Shown here in pieces: positions 8,848-16,922 of a stretch of DNA of 35,749 nt (position 1 is its first letter; each line of letters begins with the position of its first letter). The stretch is taken from positions 1 to 35,749 of the forward strand of contig JAHQVZ010000349.1 of NCBI GenBank assembly GCA_019634055.1, written 5' to 3'. This stretch comes from Leptolyngbyaceae cyanobacterium MAG.088. Its GTDB lineage: Bacteria > Cyanobacteriota > Cyanobacteriia > Phormidesmidales > Phormidesmidaceae. The notes under the pieces are model-generated. The model saw only the letters and a list, made by a program, of their open reading frames with translations. It searched no databases and was not told where the DNA came from. Both the position numbers and the translations under genes were made by a program.

Positions 8848-9324
8848 ATTATGATTCTCACTTCGTTACCATTTATAGCGATCGTCAGATAAGTTAGGAG
8901 AATACGAAGATAAGATTTCTAGGTGAACTCCCTCCATGGGATCTGACCGATTTTGATATGCGTAAAGCGTTAGAGATAGGTCCCTTCATAGAATCGTTCA
9001 CCTAGGCCCCTTAACAGGCCTAGGACGAGAAGCCTGGCAGAATAGCTAATAGACAATAGAAGATGCCAACGGTGAGGCTAAATCGAAGCACAACTGCTCT
9101 GGTAACGCTCTTGAGTGCAGGCTATGAAAGATGGGGAATGACATAGTGAAAATTGCGGATGAGACCGATGCGTTGTGAATTATTAGGAAATACTGATAAA
9201 CAATTAATTCAGGGCATCCGTCATTATTTCACACCCGTATCTTGGAACAAATTGGGTTGGAATTCTAGTCTTCAAAAATTATTACAGTGCCCTTTCAACT
9301 CGAATTTATACTTCGAACGGCCTT
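8848..9324. other. Gene-free region with two inverted repeats
   Basis: No convincing gene is present. A perfect 10-bp inverted repeat, CTAGGTGAAC (8919-8928) and GTTCACCTAG (8996-9005), has a 67-nt spacer. It runs into a second perfect hairpin, CCTAGGCC (9001-9008) with GGCCTAGG (9017-9024). The two share bases 9001-9005, so they are mutually exclusive. Short open frames here lack start sites and protein-like composition. Confidence 0.6.
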
Positions 9325-10116
9325 ATGAAATCGTTCAAGGTTAGCTCATTACTGCTGTACTTGGGGATACCTATTATCGGTGCTTCGGTAGCGGTTAATT
9401 TTTTACTCTATGGCCAGCTTAGAAAATACTATGTCGAACTCAACCGGGTTCGTTTAGACCCGTTAGGATTGAGCTACTATAACCCAGATCTTAAACTCAA
9501 AGAAAAGGGCGATACTCAACGAATTATTATTTTTGGCGATTCTCGAGCTGCCGACTGGCCTGCACCTAAGCTTCAAGGGTATGAGTTTTATAATCGCGGT
9601 GTAGGTGGTCAAACCTCTGCCCAAACGAGTCAACGCTTTGATTTTCATCTGGGCAATTTAGAGCCAGATATTGTGGTTATTCAAGTGGGCGTGAATGACC
9701 TTAAAGCTATTCCTCTCATGCCAGAAGAGCGGAATGTCATCATCGATCTTTGTCGTTCTAATATTCGTCAAATGGTGGAGGATGCCAAGGCCTTAGGTGC
9801 GACGGTAATTGTAAGTACTATTTTGCCTGTTGGAGAGGTCCCTCTCATTCGTCAACCTGTTTGGTCTGATGATGTGGCCCAGGCTATTTACGAGGTGAAT
9901 GGGTACATTGATTCATTACAGGATGATCGTGTATTTGTCTTTGATGGATTTTCAGCAATCGCTGATGAACAAGGTCTGATGCCTGATGATTATCGGAAGG
10001 ATGAACTACATCTTAATGCCCAAGGATATGCCGCCTTAAATGAAGCATTTGTTGAGTTTGTTAACATAACGGAGATTCCTAACAGTTCTGAGATTGCAGA
10101 GCTAGAACAGTTTTAA
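9325..10116 (+). CDS. Membrane-anchored SGNH/GDSL hydrolase family protein
   Basis: This is a 263-residue esterase or lipase-like protein. An N-terminal hydrophobic helix (residues about 7-29) anchors or exports it, so the catalytic domain is probably periplasmic. All SGNH blocks are visible: GDSR at 71-74 (S73 nucleophile), the glycine of RGVGGQT at 91-97, GVND at 122-125 (N124), and D226-x-x-H229 in KDELHLNAQGY. Proteins of this type often deacylate sugars or lipids. Lying downstream of the polysaccharide locus, it might trim acyl groups from the polymer, but it is 560 nt away behind a terminator, so that link is only inference. The start is the first ATG in frame; no strong ribosome site is seen. 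Confidence 0.85.
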   Translation: MKSFKVSSLLLYLGIPIIGASVAVNFLLYGQLRKYYVELNRVRLDPLGLSYYNPDLKLKEKGDTQRIIIFGDSRAADWPAPKLQGYEFYNRGVGGQTSAQTSQRFDFHLGNLEPDIVVIQVGVNDLKAIPLMPEERNVIIDLCRSNIRQMVEDAKALGATVIVSTILPVGEVPLIRQPVWSDDVAQAIYEVNGYIDSLQDDRVFVFDGFSAIADEQGLMPDDYRKDELHLNAQGYAALNEAFVEFVNITEIPNSSEIAELEQF

Positions 10117-10152
10117 TTGTCGTAAAAAGGGTTTGGAGAACAAAACAATGCC

Positions 10153-10181
10153 AGAAAAAAGACCCCGCTATGAGCGGGGTC
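10153..10181 (-). terminator. Rho-independent terminator for the 10231-10698 gene
   Basis: GACCCCGCT (10161-10169) and AGCGGGGTC (10173-10181) form a 9-bp GC-rich stem with a 3-nt loop. Read on the minus strand it is followed by a T6 run (A6 at 10155-10160 on the plus strand), so it serves the minus-strand gene ending at 10231. Confidence 0.88.
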
Positions 10182-10230
10182 GATTTGGAGAGCGTTTTAA
10201 ACAAGCATTGGTTACAACAAAGGTCGATGC

Positions 10231-10698
10231 TTAAAAGCTATAACCAATACCAGCGATGAAGTCTACATCGTCACTACCATTGTTGAAGGGAGACCAGACA
10301 ACAGAACCATTGACTAACCACTGGTCGTTAAAACGATAATCGGCACCACCTGTTACGGCAGCTTCAACAGAGCTGTCATCACCTATCTCACCGTTAATGC
10401 CAGCACCCAGGAAGGGATTGAGACGACCGTTAGGATCAAGGGATGTGAAATCATAGGTGATAGGCAGTACATAGGCCACGTCTGCATCACCATCAAAGTC
10501 AAAATCAGTGCTAACGGCGGGACGAACAGATAGGTTCTCAGAGAGAGAGAGTTTACCGTTAACAACAAATCCTTCGTCACTACCACCGATGCCAACATAG
10601 TTATAGTCGCCAGGTGTTTGGGCGGATGCGGTTAGGGGAGCTGCAGCAAGAACAGCAGCTGTTAGCCCCAGCGTGTAAAGAATACGATTGAACATCAT
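10231..10698 (-). CDS. Small secreted outer-membrane beta-barrel-like protein
   Basis: The protein has 155 residues including a clear signal peptide (MMFNRILYTLGLTAAVLAAAPLTASAQ, cut after ASA). The mature part has the alternating strand pattern of a small opacity/OmpW-like barrel: NYVGIGGSDEGFVVNGKLSL, then SVRPAVSTDFDFDG, YRFNDQWLVNGSVVW, ending in IAGIGYSF with the C-terminal aromatic typical of outer-membrane barrels. The frame runs further upstream to 10938, but GAGGAA sits 7 nt before the ATG at 10698, which fixes the start. It is monocistronic, with its own terminator. The specific function is unknown; similar cyanobacterial proteins are annotated as outer-membrane beta-barrel or porin family. 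Confidence 0.82.
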   Translation of the reverse strand: MMFNRILYTLGLTAAVLAAAPLTASAQTPGDYNYVGIGGSDEGFVVNGKLSLSENLSVRPAVSTDFDFDGDADVAYVLPITYDFTSLDPNGRLNPFLGAGINGEIGDDSSVEAAVTGGADYRFNDQWLVNGSVVWSPFNNGSDDVDFIAGIGYSF

Positions 10699-10979
10699 GG
10701 TTGAATTCCTCGAAATCTCGAAACGTTTTATAGCAGACAGGGCTAGTTTCCATGGGTGTTTGGAACCAGAGATGACTGAACCTCGCTTGCATGGTCCTGT
10801 TGTATCTTTGCCGACCCAGCAGCGCGTAAAGGCAGAGGACACTTTTTGTGGGTGGACTATAAAATAAGCCCTAAAACTACTGAAAAATCGTTTATCTTTA
10901 CTGTGACAGTTAGAGATATGACCGCTGTGGTAACGCAACGGATTACCATAGATAAAGTCTGTTTTGGAGTGTGTTATTG

Positions 10980-11429
10980 ATGGTGACTTCTATGCAACGT
11001 CGTCTTGTAACGATGGTTCTGTGTTTCATTTGTTTGCTGAGTCTGGTAGTCTCACCTGTCTATGCTGCGGACCTTTCAGCAGCACCGGAATCAGCAACAG
11101 CCTATATTATTTCACCCAGTGATGGTGCAACAGTGGGCTCACCATTGTTGGTACGGTTTGGCCTATCGGGAATGGGGATTGCACCTGCTGGCATAGACCG
11201 CCCCAACACTGGTCACCATCATTTAATGGTTGATGTTGATGAACTACCGTCGTTGACCGAGCCATTGCAGGGGTCTGAGCAAGTTCTCCATTACGGTGCA
11301 GGTCAAACCGAAACTGAGCTAAGTCTGACGACCGGGACTCACACACTGCAGCTGGTGTTGGGTAACTATAGCCACGTTCCCCATGATCATCCGGTGATCT
11401 CAGAGAAAATTACAATCACTGTTGAGTAA
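10980..11429 (+). CDS. Secreted DUF4399-domain protein
   Basis: The protein has about 149 residues with a signal peptide (LVTMVLCFICLLSLVVSPVYAAD, likely cut after VYA). It is followed by a single DUF4399 domain: YIISPSDGATVGSPLLVRFGLSGMGIAPAG, a histidine-rich TGHHHLMVDVD strand, LHYGAGQTETELSLTTGTHTLQLVLG and NYSHVPHDHPVISEKITITV. The domain resembles an Ig-like or cupredoxin-like fold, and the histidines might bind a metal, but the family has no assigned function. GGAG at 10966-10969 favours the ATG at 10980 over the GTG at 10971. bioA follows 57 nt downstream in the same direction. Confidence 0.85.
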   Translation: MVTSMQRRLVTMVLCFICLLSLVVSPVYAADLSAAPESATAYIISPSDGATVGSPLLVRFGLSGMGIAPAGIDRPNTGHHHLMVDVDELPSLTEPLQGSEQVLHYGAGQTETELSLTTGTHTLQLVLGNYSHVPHDHPVISEKITITVE

Positions 11430-11486
11430 TGGCCAATCGCCTCAGTGGTGCCCCCTCTCTAGAGTCTTCACTCATCTCCTCACAGC

Positions 11487-12770
11487 ATGAAGCCCTTACC
11501 TATCGATCAACTCCTTGCGATTGATCGCCAACATGTGTGGCATCCTTATGCTGCCATGCCTAATAACCTACCGATTTTCCCGATTAAGTCGGCGCAAGGT
11601 GTCTATCTTGAGTTAGAAGATGGTCGCATCCTGGTGGATGGTATGTCTTCCTGGTGGACCTGTATTCATGGATATAACCATCCCCGACTGAATCGGGCAG
11701 CTCGCGAACAGATGGATTGTATGTCTCATGTAATGTTTGGGGGTCTGACTCATCAGCCTGCGGTGCAGTTAGCCCAGCGGTTGGTAGACATTACTCCTGA
11801 GCCTCTACAACAGGTATTCTTCTGCGATTCTGGTTCGGTTTCTGTGGAAGTGGCCATGAAAATGGCGATTCAGTATTGGTACAACCTGGGAAAGCCTCAG
11901 AAACATCGTTTCTTGACCATACGAGGAGGCTACCATGGCGATACCTTTGATGCGATGTCGGTGTGCGATCCGGTCAATGGGATGCACCACTTGTTTAATC
12001 AGGTTTTGCGACAGCAGTATTTTGCCGATAAGCCACAGATTCCGTTTTGGGGGGTGTGGAACGATAGTGATGTGGCTAGTTTTGAACAACATTTAATAGC
12101 TAATCATGACCAAATAGCGGCGGCTATTTTTGAGCCAGTGGTACAGGGGGCAGGGGGCATGTGGTTTTATAGCCCTGACTATGTCCGTCGAGTGAGGGAA
12201 CTGTGCGATCGCTACAATGTCCTATTAATTCTCGATGAGATTGCGACGGGGTTTGGCCGCACCGGTAAGCTCTTTGCCTGTGAACATGCCGGTATTGCTC
12301 CCGATATTCTCTGCATCGGCAAAGCGTTGTCCGGTGGGTTTATGTCTCTGGCCGCTACATTGACAACAGCCAAGATTAGTCAAGTGTTTTCCCATGGGGA
12401 AGCCGGAGTATTTATGCACGGCCCAACGTTTATGGCCAATCCTCTAGCCTGTGCCGTGGCGTTAGAAAGCATTGCTATTTTAGAAAGCGATGATTGGCAA
12501 GCTAAAATTCAAGCCATTGAGACACAGCTCAAAACGGAACTGGAGCCCTGTCGTGAGTCATCCTTAGTCAAAGACGTGCGCGTGCTAGGTGCCATTGGTG
12601 TAGTTGAACTACATCAACCAGTTGAGATGGCTACAATGCAGACTCAGATTGTTGATCAAGGCGTGTGGCTAAGGCCCTTTGGTAGGCTGATATATACAAT
12701 GCCACCGTTCATTATTCTGCCTGCAGAACTGAGGCGCATTACCCAAGCAATGGTGGCCCTCAGTCGTTAA
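11487..12770 (+). CDS. bioA: Adenosylmethionine-8-amino-7-oxononanoate aminotransferase
   Basis: This fold-type I PLP enzyme makes 7,8-diaminopelargonate from KAPA in biotin synthesis, using S-adenosylmethionine as amino donor. Its length of 427 residues matches E. coli BioA. HVWHPYAAM (16-24) and the substrate-site GMSSWWTCIHGYNHP (52-66) are BioA hallmarks. D250 of LILDEIATGFGRTG and K279 of CIGKALSGG are the expected cofactor aspartate and Schiff-base lysine. RGGYHGDTFDAMSV is also conserved. No other bio gene is nearby, so it stands alone. A hairpin lies just after the stop. Many cyanobacteria lack BioA and use BioU instead, so its presence is informative about lineage. Confidence 0.95.
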   Translation: MKPLPIDQLLAIDRQHVWHPYAAMPNNLPIFPIKSAQGVYLELEDGRILVDGMSSWWTCIHGYNHPRLNRAAREQMDCMSHVMFGGLTHQPAVQLAQRLVDITPEPLQQVFFCDSGSVSVEVAMKMAIQYWYNLGKPQKHRFLTIRGGYHGDTFDAMSVCDPVNGMHHLFNQVLRQQYFADKPQIPFWGVWNDSDVASFEQHLIANHDQIAAAIFEPVVQGAGGMWFYSPDYVRRVRELCDRYNVLLILDEIATGFGRTGKLFACEHAGIAPDILCIGKALSGGFMSLAATLTTAKISQVFSHGEAGVFMHGPTFMANPLACAVALESIAILESDDWQAKIQAIETQLKTELEPCRESSLVKDVRVLGAIGVVELHQPVEMATMQTQIVDQGVWLRPFGRLIYTMPPFIILPAELRRITQAMVALSR

Positions 12771-12775
12771 GGTAC

Positions 12776-12843
12776 GGCGTCAGACACGTTATTGACTAAA
12801 GAACAGTCTGAGCCTCACTCATCAATACCCACTGTCTGATGCC
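12776..12843 (+). repeat. Long-range inverted repeat after bioA
   Basis: GGCGTCAGACA (12776-12786) pairs with TGTCTGATGCC (12833-12843) over 11 positions with one G-T wobble and a 46-nt loop. It may protect or end the bioA transcript. The following TTTG is too short a T-run for a confident intrinsic terminator. Confidence 0.4.
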
Positions 12844-13014
12844 TTTGCCCTGCATTCTCTGAGACCTTATTTGGATCTGTGACCTTGCTTTTTGTACAGC
12901 CTCATCCGTATATGCACTTAAGTTTTGTAACGAATTTGGCGTAAGTTTCTATTTCTGAAAGATGGGTCCCTAGGGCTACCTTGTAGCGCTGCAGTGACAT
13001 CTCATCTTTTATTT

Positions 13015-13218
13015 ATGAATCTGACCATAGGTGGTCTTTTATGCAAACTTATACTGGGCACGGTTGTGATACCTAATTTATTGATGGCAGATGCCGTTGC
13101 ACTATCGATGCATAGAGGGGCTGAGCTGAGTTGCAATGAATTCTCGTTAGAACGCTCTTTTGAACCGACGGCTCCACCCGGTGTCCCTGGTAGACGTCTG
13201 AGCGGTGGAACACGATAA
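13015..13218 (+). CDS. Small secreted peptide or 5' remnant of a larger secreted gene
   Basis: This is a 67-residue open frame from the ATG at 13015 (GTG possible at 12994). It starts with a hydrophobic stretch (LTIGGLLCKLILGTVVIPNLLMADAVA) that looks like a signal peptide. It ends FEPTAPPGVPGRRLSGGTR followed at once by TAA. That last motif resembles the sequence at the beginning of the DUF928 domain in secreted cyanobacterial proteins, which is usually about 200 residues longer. I see no continuation of the domain in any frame after the stop. It may therefore be a truncated gene or a genuine short peptide. The DUF928 resemblance is from memory and not tested. Confidence 0.45.
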   Translation: MNLTIGGLLCKLILGTVVIPNLLMADAVALSMHRGAELSCNEFSLERSFEPTAPPGVPGRRLSGGTR

Positions 13219-13313
13219 ACAAACACCTTGAATGCTGGTAGCAATGGTGCGGCAAGATGCTGTTGTCTGGAGCATAGACACGATTGAAGAGGGTCTGTGC
13301 TGTTGTTACTTGA

Positions 13314-13445
13314 ATGCTCTTGGAGTTGGCTAGATTGCCCCTAACCCCTTATGAAAATGTTGTACCTCATGGAACATTGATGGGGTTGCAATGGGAAGAA
13401 ACTGACGTGGCAAGTAAACGGGGTCTGTATTTGCAGCGTGGGTGA
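13314..13445 (+). other. Short open frame of 43 residues, unassigned
   Basis: An ATG directly after an in-frame stop opens a 43-residue frame containing PYENVVPHGTLMGLQWEETD and SKRGLYLQRG. The composition looks protein-like and has no repeats, but I recognise no family and see no ribosome site. It could be a gene remnant. It lies between the short secreted peptide and the minus-strand hypothetical gene. Confidence 0.25.
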
Positions 13446-13493
13446 GCACAACTATCCAGCAATGGCACACCCACAGCGAGCTCAGTTGATGGA

Positions 13494-13880
13494 CTACTTT
13501 AGAACGGTGTCCAAAATCTCTCTGGCAGGTTGAGCTTTTTCGAGGGCGGTTTGATAATCGCTATAAATTTTTACTAATTTAGAAAGCCCACTAACTCCTT
13601 TTTTTAATTGTTCAAGCTCTTCACCTGACAGTAGCTCTCCATCTAACATCCGCACAATTAAAGATTTAATGTCACCGACTTCCTGACGTGATTTTTGCAA
13701 CTTATCTACTGTAGTCATCAACGTTTTGAGGGCGCTGAAGATGGTATCCAAGTTGGCAGTATCTGCAGCAGGCGCAGCATTATTGGAGTCGTCTGTCTTA
13801 GCAGGGGTAGTTTCGTTAGCTGGAGCGGGATCTACTGCCTCAGAAGTAGCTGCCGTTTTAGTTGCATCGCGTGGTGCCAT
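13494..13880 (-). CDS. Conserved hypothetical protein with disordered N-terminus and helical C-terminus
   Basis: This is a 128-residue protein of unknown function. The first 45 residues are alanine-, proline- and threonine-rich and probably disordered (MAPRDATKTAATSE and on). The remaining 80 form an amphipathic, probably helical region (IFSALKTLMTTVDKLQKSRQE, then ELLSGEELEQLKKGVSGLSKLVKIYSDYQTALEKAQPAREILDTVLK) that could be a coiled coil. The frame is open to 13904, but GAGAGA just upstream favours the ATG at 13880. It has no signal peptide, so it is likely cytoplasmic. It may play a scaffolding or binding role, but the sequence does not show which. Confidence 0.7.
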   Translation of the reverse strand: MAPRDATKTAATSEAVDPAPANETTPAKTDDSNNAAPAADTANLDTIFSALKTLMTTVDKLQKSRQEVGDIKSLIVRMLDGELLSGEELEQLKKGVSGLSKLVKIYSDYQTALEKAQPAREILDTVLK

Positions 13881-14060
13881 TGGTCTCTCAGGTAAGAACA
13901 GCAACTAGTTTAGGTGCTTTCCGCCGATATGGATACGAATGTTGTGAGATACGATCACTAAAAATTAGTTAAGGTCTGTATACATGAGCCAAGCAGATTA
14001 GATGTATCGGTTGGTTGACAGGGGAGCAACAGGCTTGGTGCATTGGCTTAATGGGCTCAT

Positions 14061-14906
14061 TTATGCGCACAGACGAGGCTGATCAGTCGATAAATTAGCA
14101 TGAAGTTCCATCACGATTTGCTGACCTGTAGATGTGTGATTGAGATATGAGAGGGCGTCTTTTACATATATATGCACAGAGTTCCAGTAAAACTCTGTTA
14201 AGCCCAAGCGAACATCCTTTATCTGTCGGTACCCAAAGCTATCATTGGTGCCGTTTTGCTCAAACTCATAAAACAGGGCCGGTAGCTTTTGTAGATAATT
14301 GCGATCGCTAAACTGCCCAATCAAATCTGCCGAGCGTCCCAGGTCTGCTAACTCTTGAATAGTTGAAACACGTTCCCCGTCTGATATAGGAAAGCGAGTT
14401 CGGTCGATAATGTGTTGAACAGTAGCTATGTCAATGAGAGGCTCATCCTGAAACTGTTCTTGAACAAAGCATAGACTGCGATCCACATGATATCGGCTTA
14501 ACGCTGCATCCGTCGCCCCGAATGGTAAGAAAATAAACTCCCCATCGATGCCGGTGTAATGGCGACCCAGATCACAATCATCCTGACGGCAAACCCCTCT
14601 GCAGTAGCCAATATCGTGACATAGAAGGGCTGCTATAAAATTCAACCAATCCTCTGAAGTCACACTGGCAAGACCATCACAAACGCGTTTGGCTTGCAAA
14701 ATTTCCTGGCCTACCGTGGCCACTAATATTGTGTGCTCTAAGTCGTGATAAAGCGCATCACTTTTAGCAATCGTTTCCAGGGTTTTGCTAGCGATCACGC
14801 CTAGAAAATCCCCATAGCTGGGCCGCCCACCACCAAAAACGGATTGATAGGTGGATTGAAGATAGGCAATAAACGTATCAATTAACGTCTGCTTAGGGCT
14901 GTACAT
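14061..14906 (-). CDS. HD-domain metalloprotein (Npun_R2479-like)
   Basis: This is a 281-residue protein of the HD phosphohydrolase superfamily. Metal-binding residues are H54 and H58 in LYHDLEHTILVA and the H97-D98 pair in AALLCHDIGYC, followed by a cysteine-bearing insert (CRGVCRQDDCDLGRHY). VDRSLCFVQEQF and IQHIIDRTRF-like helices follow, as in cyanobacterial HD proteins of this group. The substrate is unknown; family members hydrolyse phosphate esters of nucleotides, but this subgroup has not, to my knowledge, been assigned a substrate. The gene is on the minus strand downstream of the SulP transporter gene, separated by a hairpin with a T-run, so it probably has its own promoter. The subgroup name is recalled, not checked. 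Confidence 0.8.
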   Translation of the reverse strand: MYSPKQTLIDTFIAYLQSTYQSVFGGGRPSYGDFLGVIASKTLETIAKSDALYHDLEHTILVATVGQEILQAKRVCDGLASVTSEDWLNFIAALLCHDIGYCRGVCRQDDCDLGRHYTGIDGEFIFLPFGATDAALSRYHVDRSLCFVQEQFQDEPLIDIATVQHIIDRTRFPISDGERVSTIQELADLGRSADLIGQFSDRNYLQKLPALFYEFEQNGTNDSFGYRQIKDVRLGLTEFYWNSVHIYVKDALSYLNHTSTGQQIVMELHANLSTDQPRLCA

Positions 14907-14963
14907 CAGCGCAGGTCTCTAACCAACAGTCACCACACAAAAGGTCACCCTGACGACATAGAT

Positions 14964-15004
14964 AAAAATAGATAACTATAGATACACATACCCATAGTTA
15001 TCTA
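14964..15004 (-). terminator. AT-rich hairpin with T-run after the SulP gene
   Basis: TAGATAACTAT (14969-14979) and ATAGTTATCTA (14994-15004) are a perfect 11-bp inverted repeat with a 14-nt loop. On the minus strand the stem is followed by TTTTT (A5 at 14964-14968, partly). It lies between the transporter stop at 15104 and the HD gene start at 14906. The low GC content makes it a weak terminator; an operator for the HD gene is the alternative. Confidence 0.5.
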
Positions 15005-15103
15005 AAATTCTGGAATTTGCGTAAGAGACAGCGCCTTAACATGAGCAACATGCATGGTAATGATGCGCTATAAGAATGAGCTATGGAAGCAACGTGTCAC
15101 CGA

Positions 15104-16783
15104 TTAAACTTCTGCGGGAGGCGCATACTCATGAATGATATCCATAGAGCGTTCTAAGGCAATAATGCGCTCTGGAACCTGATGGTTAGGGGATAGCTTG
15201 TGCAGAATTTCTAACTTTTCAAGCCTTGATTTAACTTGGCCTTGAGCACCGACGAGAAACACATCTCGTCGTTTCGCTAGAGCATCTTTAATCATCGTTT
15301 CAATGGCTAACAAGGCTGTCACCCCTAATCTAGGCACAGTCGTTAAATCCAGAATCAAGACCTCATAATTTTCAACAATCGCCATGCGTCGAGAAATAGA
15401 CTTGGCTGCGCCAAAGCTCATGGGTCCACTAAGGTGAAACATTAAAATTCTACCCTTAGCGGCTTTGAGCAACGAACGTTCTTCGGGCGTAAGCCAGTTT
15501 TCATTTTCCCCTTGGGTCACAGCCTTCATGTCTTTGACCTGAATATCGGTAATCGCTTGGATGGTGAGTAGGTTGGCCAAAAATACACCGACAGCCACAG
15601 CCGTAATTAAGTCTACAAATACAGTCAGACCCATGACTAAGTACATTAAGCCTGCCCCTTTAGTCGATAGACGATGGGCCCGCTTCAAAAAGCCCCAGTC
15701 AATAATATCGATACCGACCTTAATTAAAATTCCTGCCAGTACGGCATGGGGAATAGGCTCAGTCAGGGAACCAGCCTTGAGCACAATCACCGCCAATACC
15801 AGGGCATGAATCATGCCAGAAAGATTGGTTTTGCCACCGGTCTGCACATTAATTACGGTGCGCATGGTAGCGCCTGCCCCAGGTAACCCACCAAACAAAC
15901 CTGCCATACAATTACCAATGCCTTGACCAATCAACTCACGGTCAGAATTGTGCTGGGTACGGGTAATACTGTCGGCCACCAATGATGTCAGTAGCGAGTC
16001 TAATGCCCCTAGCATGGCCAACATCAAACTGTATCCCAGCATGTCTTTAAGGGCTCCCCAAGAAAAGTAGGGCATCTGCAGGCTAGGTAAGCCCGAGGGA
16101 ATATCGCCAATACGAGGGATGTCGCTATTGGGAAAGAATTTAACCGATATGACAGTGCATAGAATCAACGCAATTAAGGGAGCTGGCAAAATGCGATTTA
16201 GCTTGGGCGGTGCAGCAAACACAATCAACAGTGTGAGCAAGCCTAACCCCGCCGCGATGGGATTAATGTGACTAAAAACGATTGGGTACAGAAGTATTGA
16301 ATCAACGACCCCCCCTTTGCCCACGTGCCCTAACAGGGGGCCAACCTGAATCAGAATAATAATGACTCCCACACCTGACATAAAGCCAGAAATGACGGTG
16401 TAGGGCATTAAGGTAATGTATTTACCCAACCGCAACAGCCCCATGATGATTTGGAATACCCCACCCAGCATGACCACAGTAAAGGCCATGGCAAAACCGG
16501 TTTCTGGATACTTAGCTGTTAGGGCGGCAAACGTGGATGCCATCACTACGGTCATGGGGCCCGTGGGGCCTGAGACCTGGGAGGGAGTGCCACCAAACAG
16601 GGCGGCTAAAAAGCCAACGAACATGGCCCCGTATAGTCCGGCAATGGGGCCAGCTCCTGAGGCAACGCCAAATGCTAAAGCCAGGGGTAGGGCAACAATC
16701 GCTGCTGTGATACCACCAAATACGTCTCCCCGGAGATTATTGAAATTGAAAGTGGGTAATAGGACAGATGGAGAGAATGTCAT
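15104..16783 (-). CDS. bicA: SulP-family anion transporter, BicA-like bicarbonate transporter
   Basis: This 559-residue inner-membrane transporter has a SulP core of about 12-14 helices and a C-terminal STAS domain (about residues 435-550). The N-terminus (NLRGDVFGGITAAIVALPLALAFGVASGAG) and FGGTPSQVSGPTGPMTVVMA, then GVFQIIMGLLRLGKYITLMPYTVISGFMSGVG, match the cyanobacterial BicA type, the sodium-dependent bicarbonate carrier of the carbon-concentrating mechanism. GLFGGLPGAGATMRTVINVQTGG is the conserved helix-8 region. The STAS domain has ILDLTTVPRLGVTALLAIE. Sulfate or another anion cannot be excluded from sequence. The next gene upstream on the same strand (16923-17342) is 139 nt away. 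Confidence 0.88.
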   Translation of the reverse strand: MTFSPSVLLPTFNFNNLRGDVFGGITAAIVALPLALAFGVASGAGPIAGLYGAMFVGFLAALFGGTPSQVSGPTGPMTVVMASTFAALTAKYPETGFAMAFTVVMLGGVFQIIMGLLRLGKYITLMPYTVISGFMSGVGVIIILIQVGPLLGHVGKGGVVDSILLYPIVFSHINPIAAGLGLLTLLIVFAAPPKLNRILPAPLIALILCTVISVKFFPNSDIPRIGDIPSGLPSLQMPYFSWGALKDMLGYSLMLAMLGALDSLLTSLVADSITRTQHNSDRELIGQGIGNCMAGLFGGLPGAGATMRTVINVQTGGKTNLSGMIHALVLAVIVLKAGSLTEPIPHAVLAGILIKVGIDIIDWGFLKRAHRLSTKGAGLMYLVMGLTVFVDLITAVAVGVFLANLLTIQAITDIQVKDMKAVTQGENENWLTPEERSLLKAAKGRILMFHLSGPMSFGAAKSISRRMAIVENYEVLILDLTTVPRLGVTALLAIETMIKDALAKRRDVFLVGAQGQVKSRLEKLEILHKLSPNHQVPERIIALERSMDIIHEYAPPAEV

Positions 16784-16922
16784 GTTTGATATCTAACCCC
16801 AAACGTTTTGAGTTAACTGCAATAGAAGTGTTGATGAGATGAAAATGTTAATTGGCTTTGAGCACTCTACCCATGAAGTTGGTTGGCAAAGACTCTTACA
16901 GACAAAAGGCCCGCAAGGGTAG

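Noticed and set aside
9153-9344. Open frame of 63 codons overlapping the SGNH hydrolase start.
   Set aside because: It overlaps a well-supported gene, has no ribosome site and no recognisable motif.
10699-10938. N-terminal extension of the small barrel protein to 10938.
   Set aside because: The extension is basic and cysteine-rich, would bury the signal peptide, and a good ribosome site lies before 10698.
16416-16796. Long open frame on the plus strand opposite the BicA-like gene (also 15561-15809).
   Set aside because: It is antisense to a well-supported transporter and its translation has no domain; the opposite frame is open only because of codon composition.
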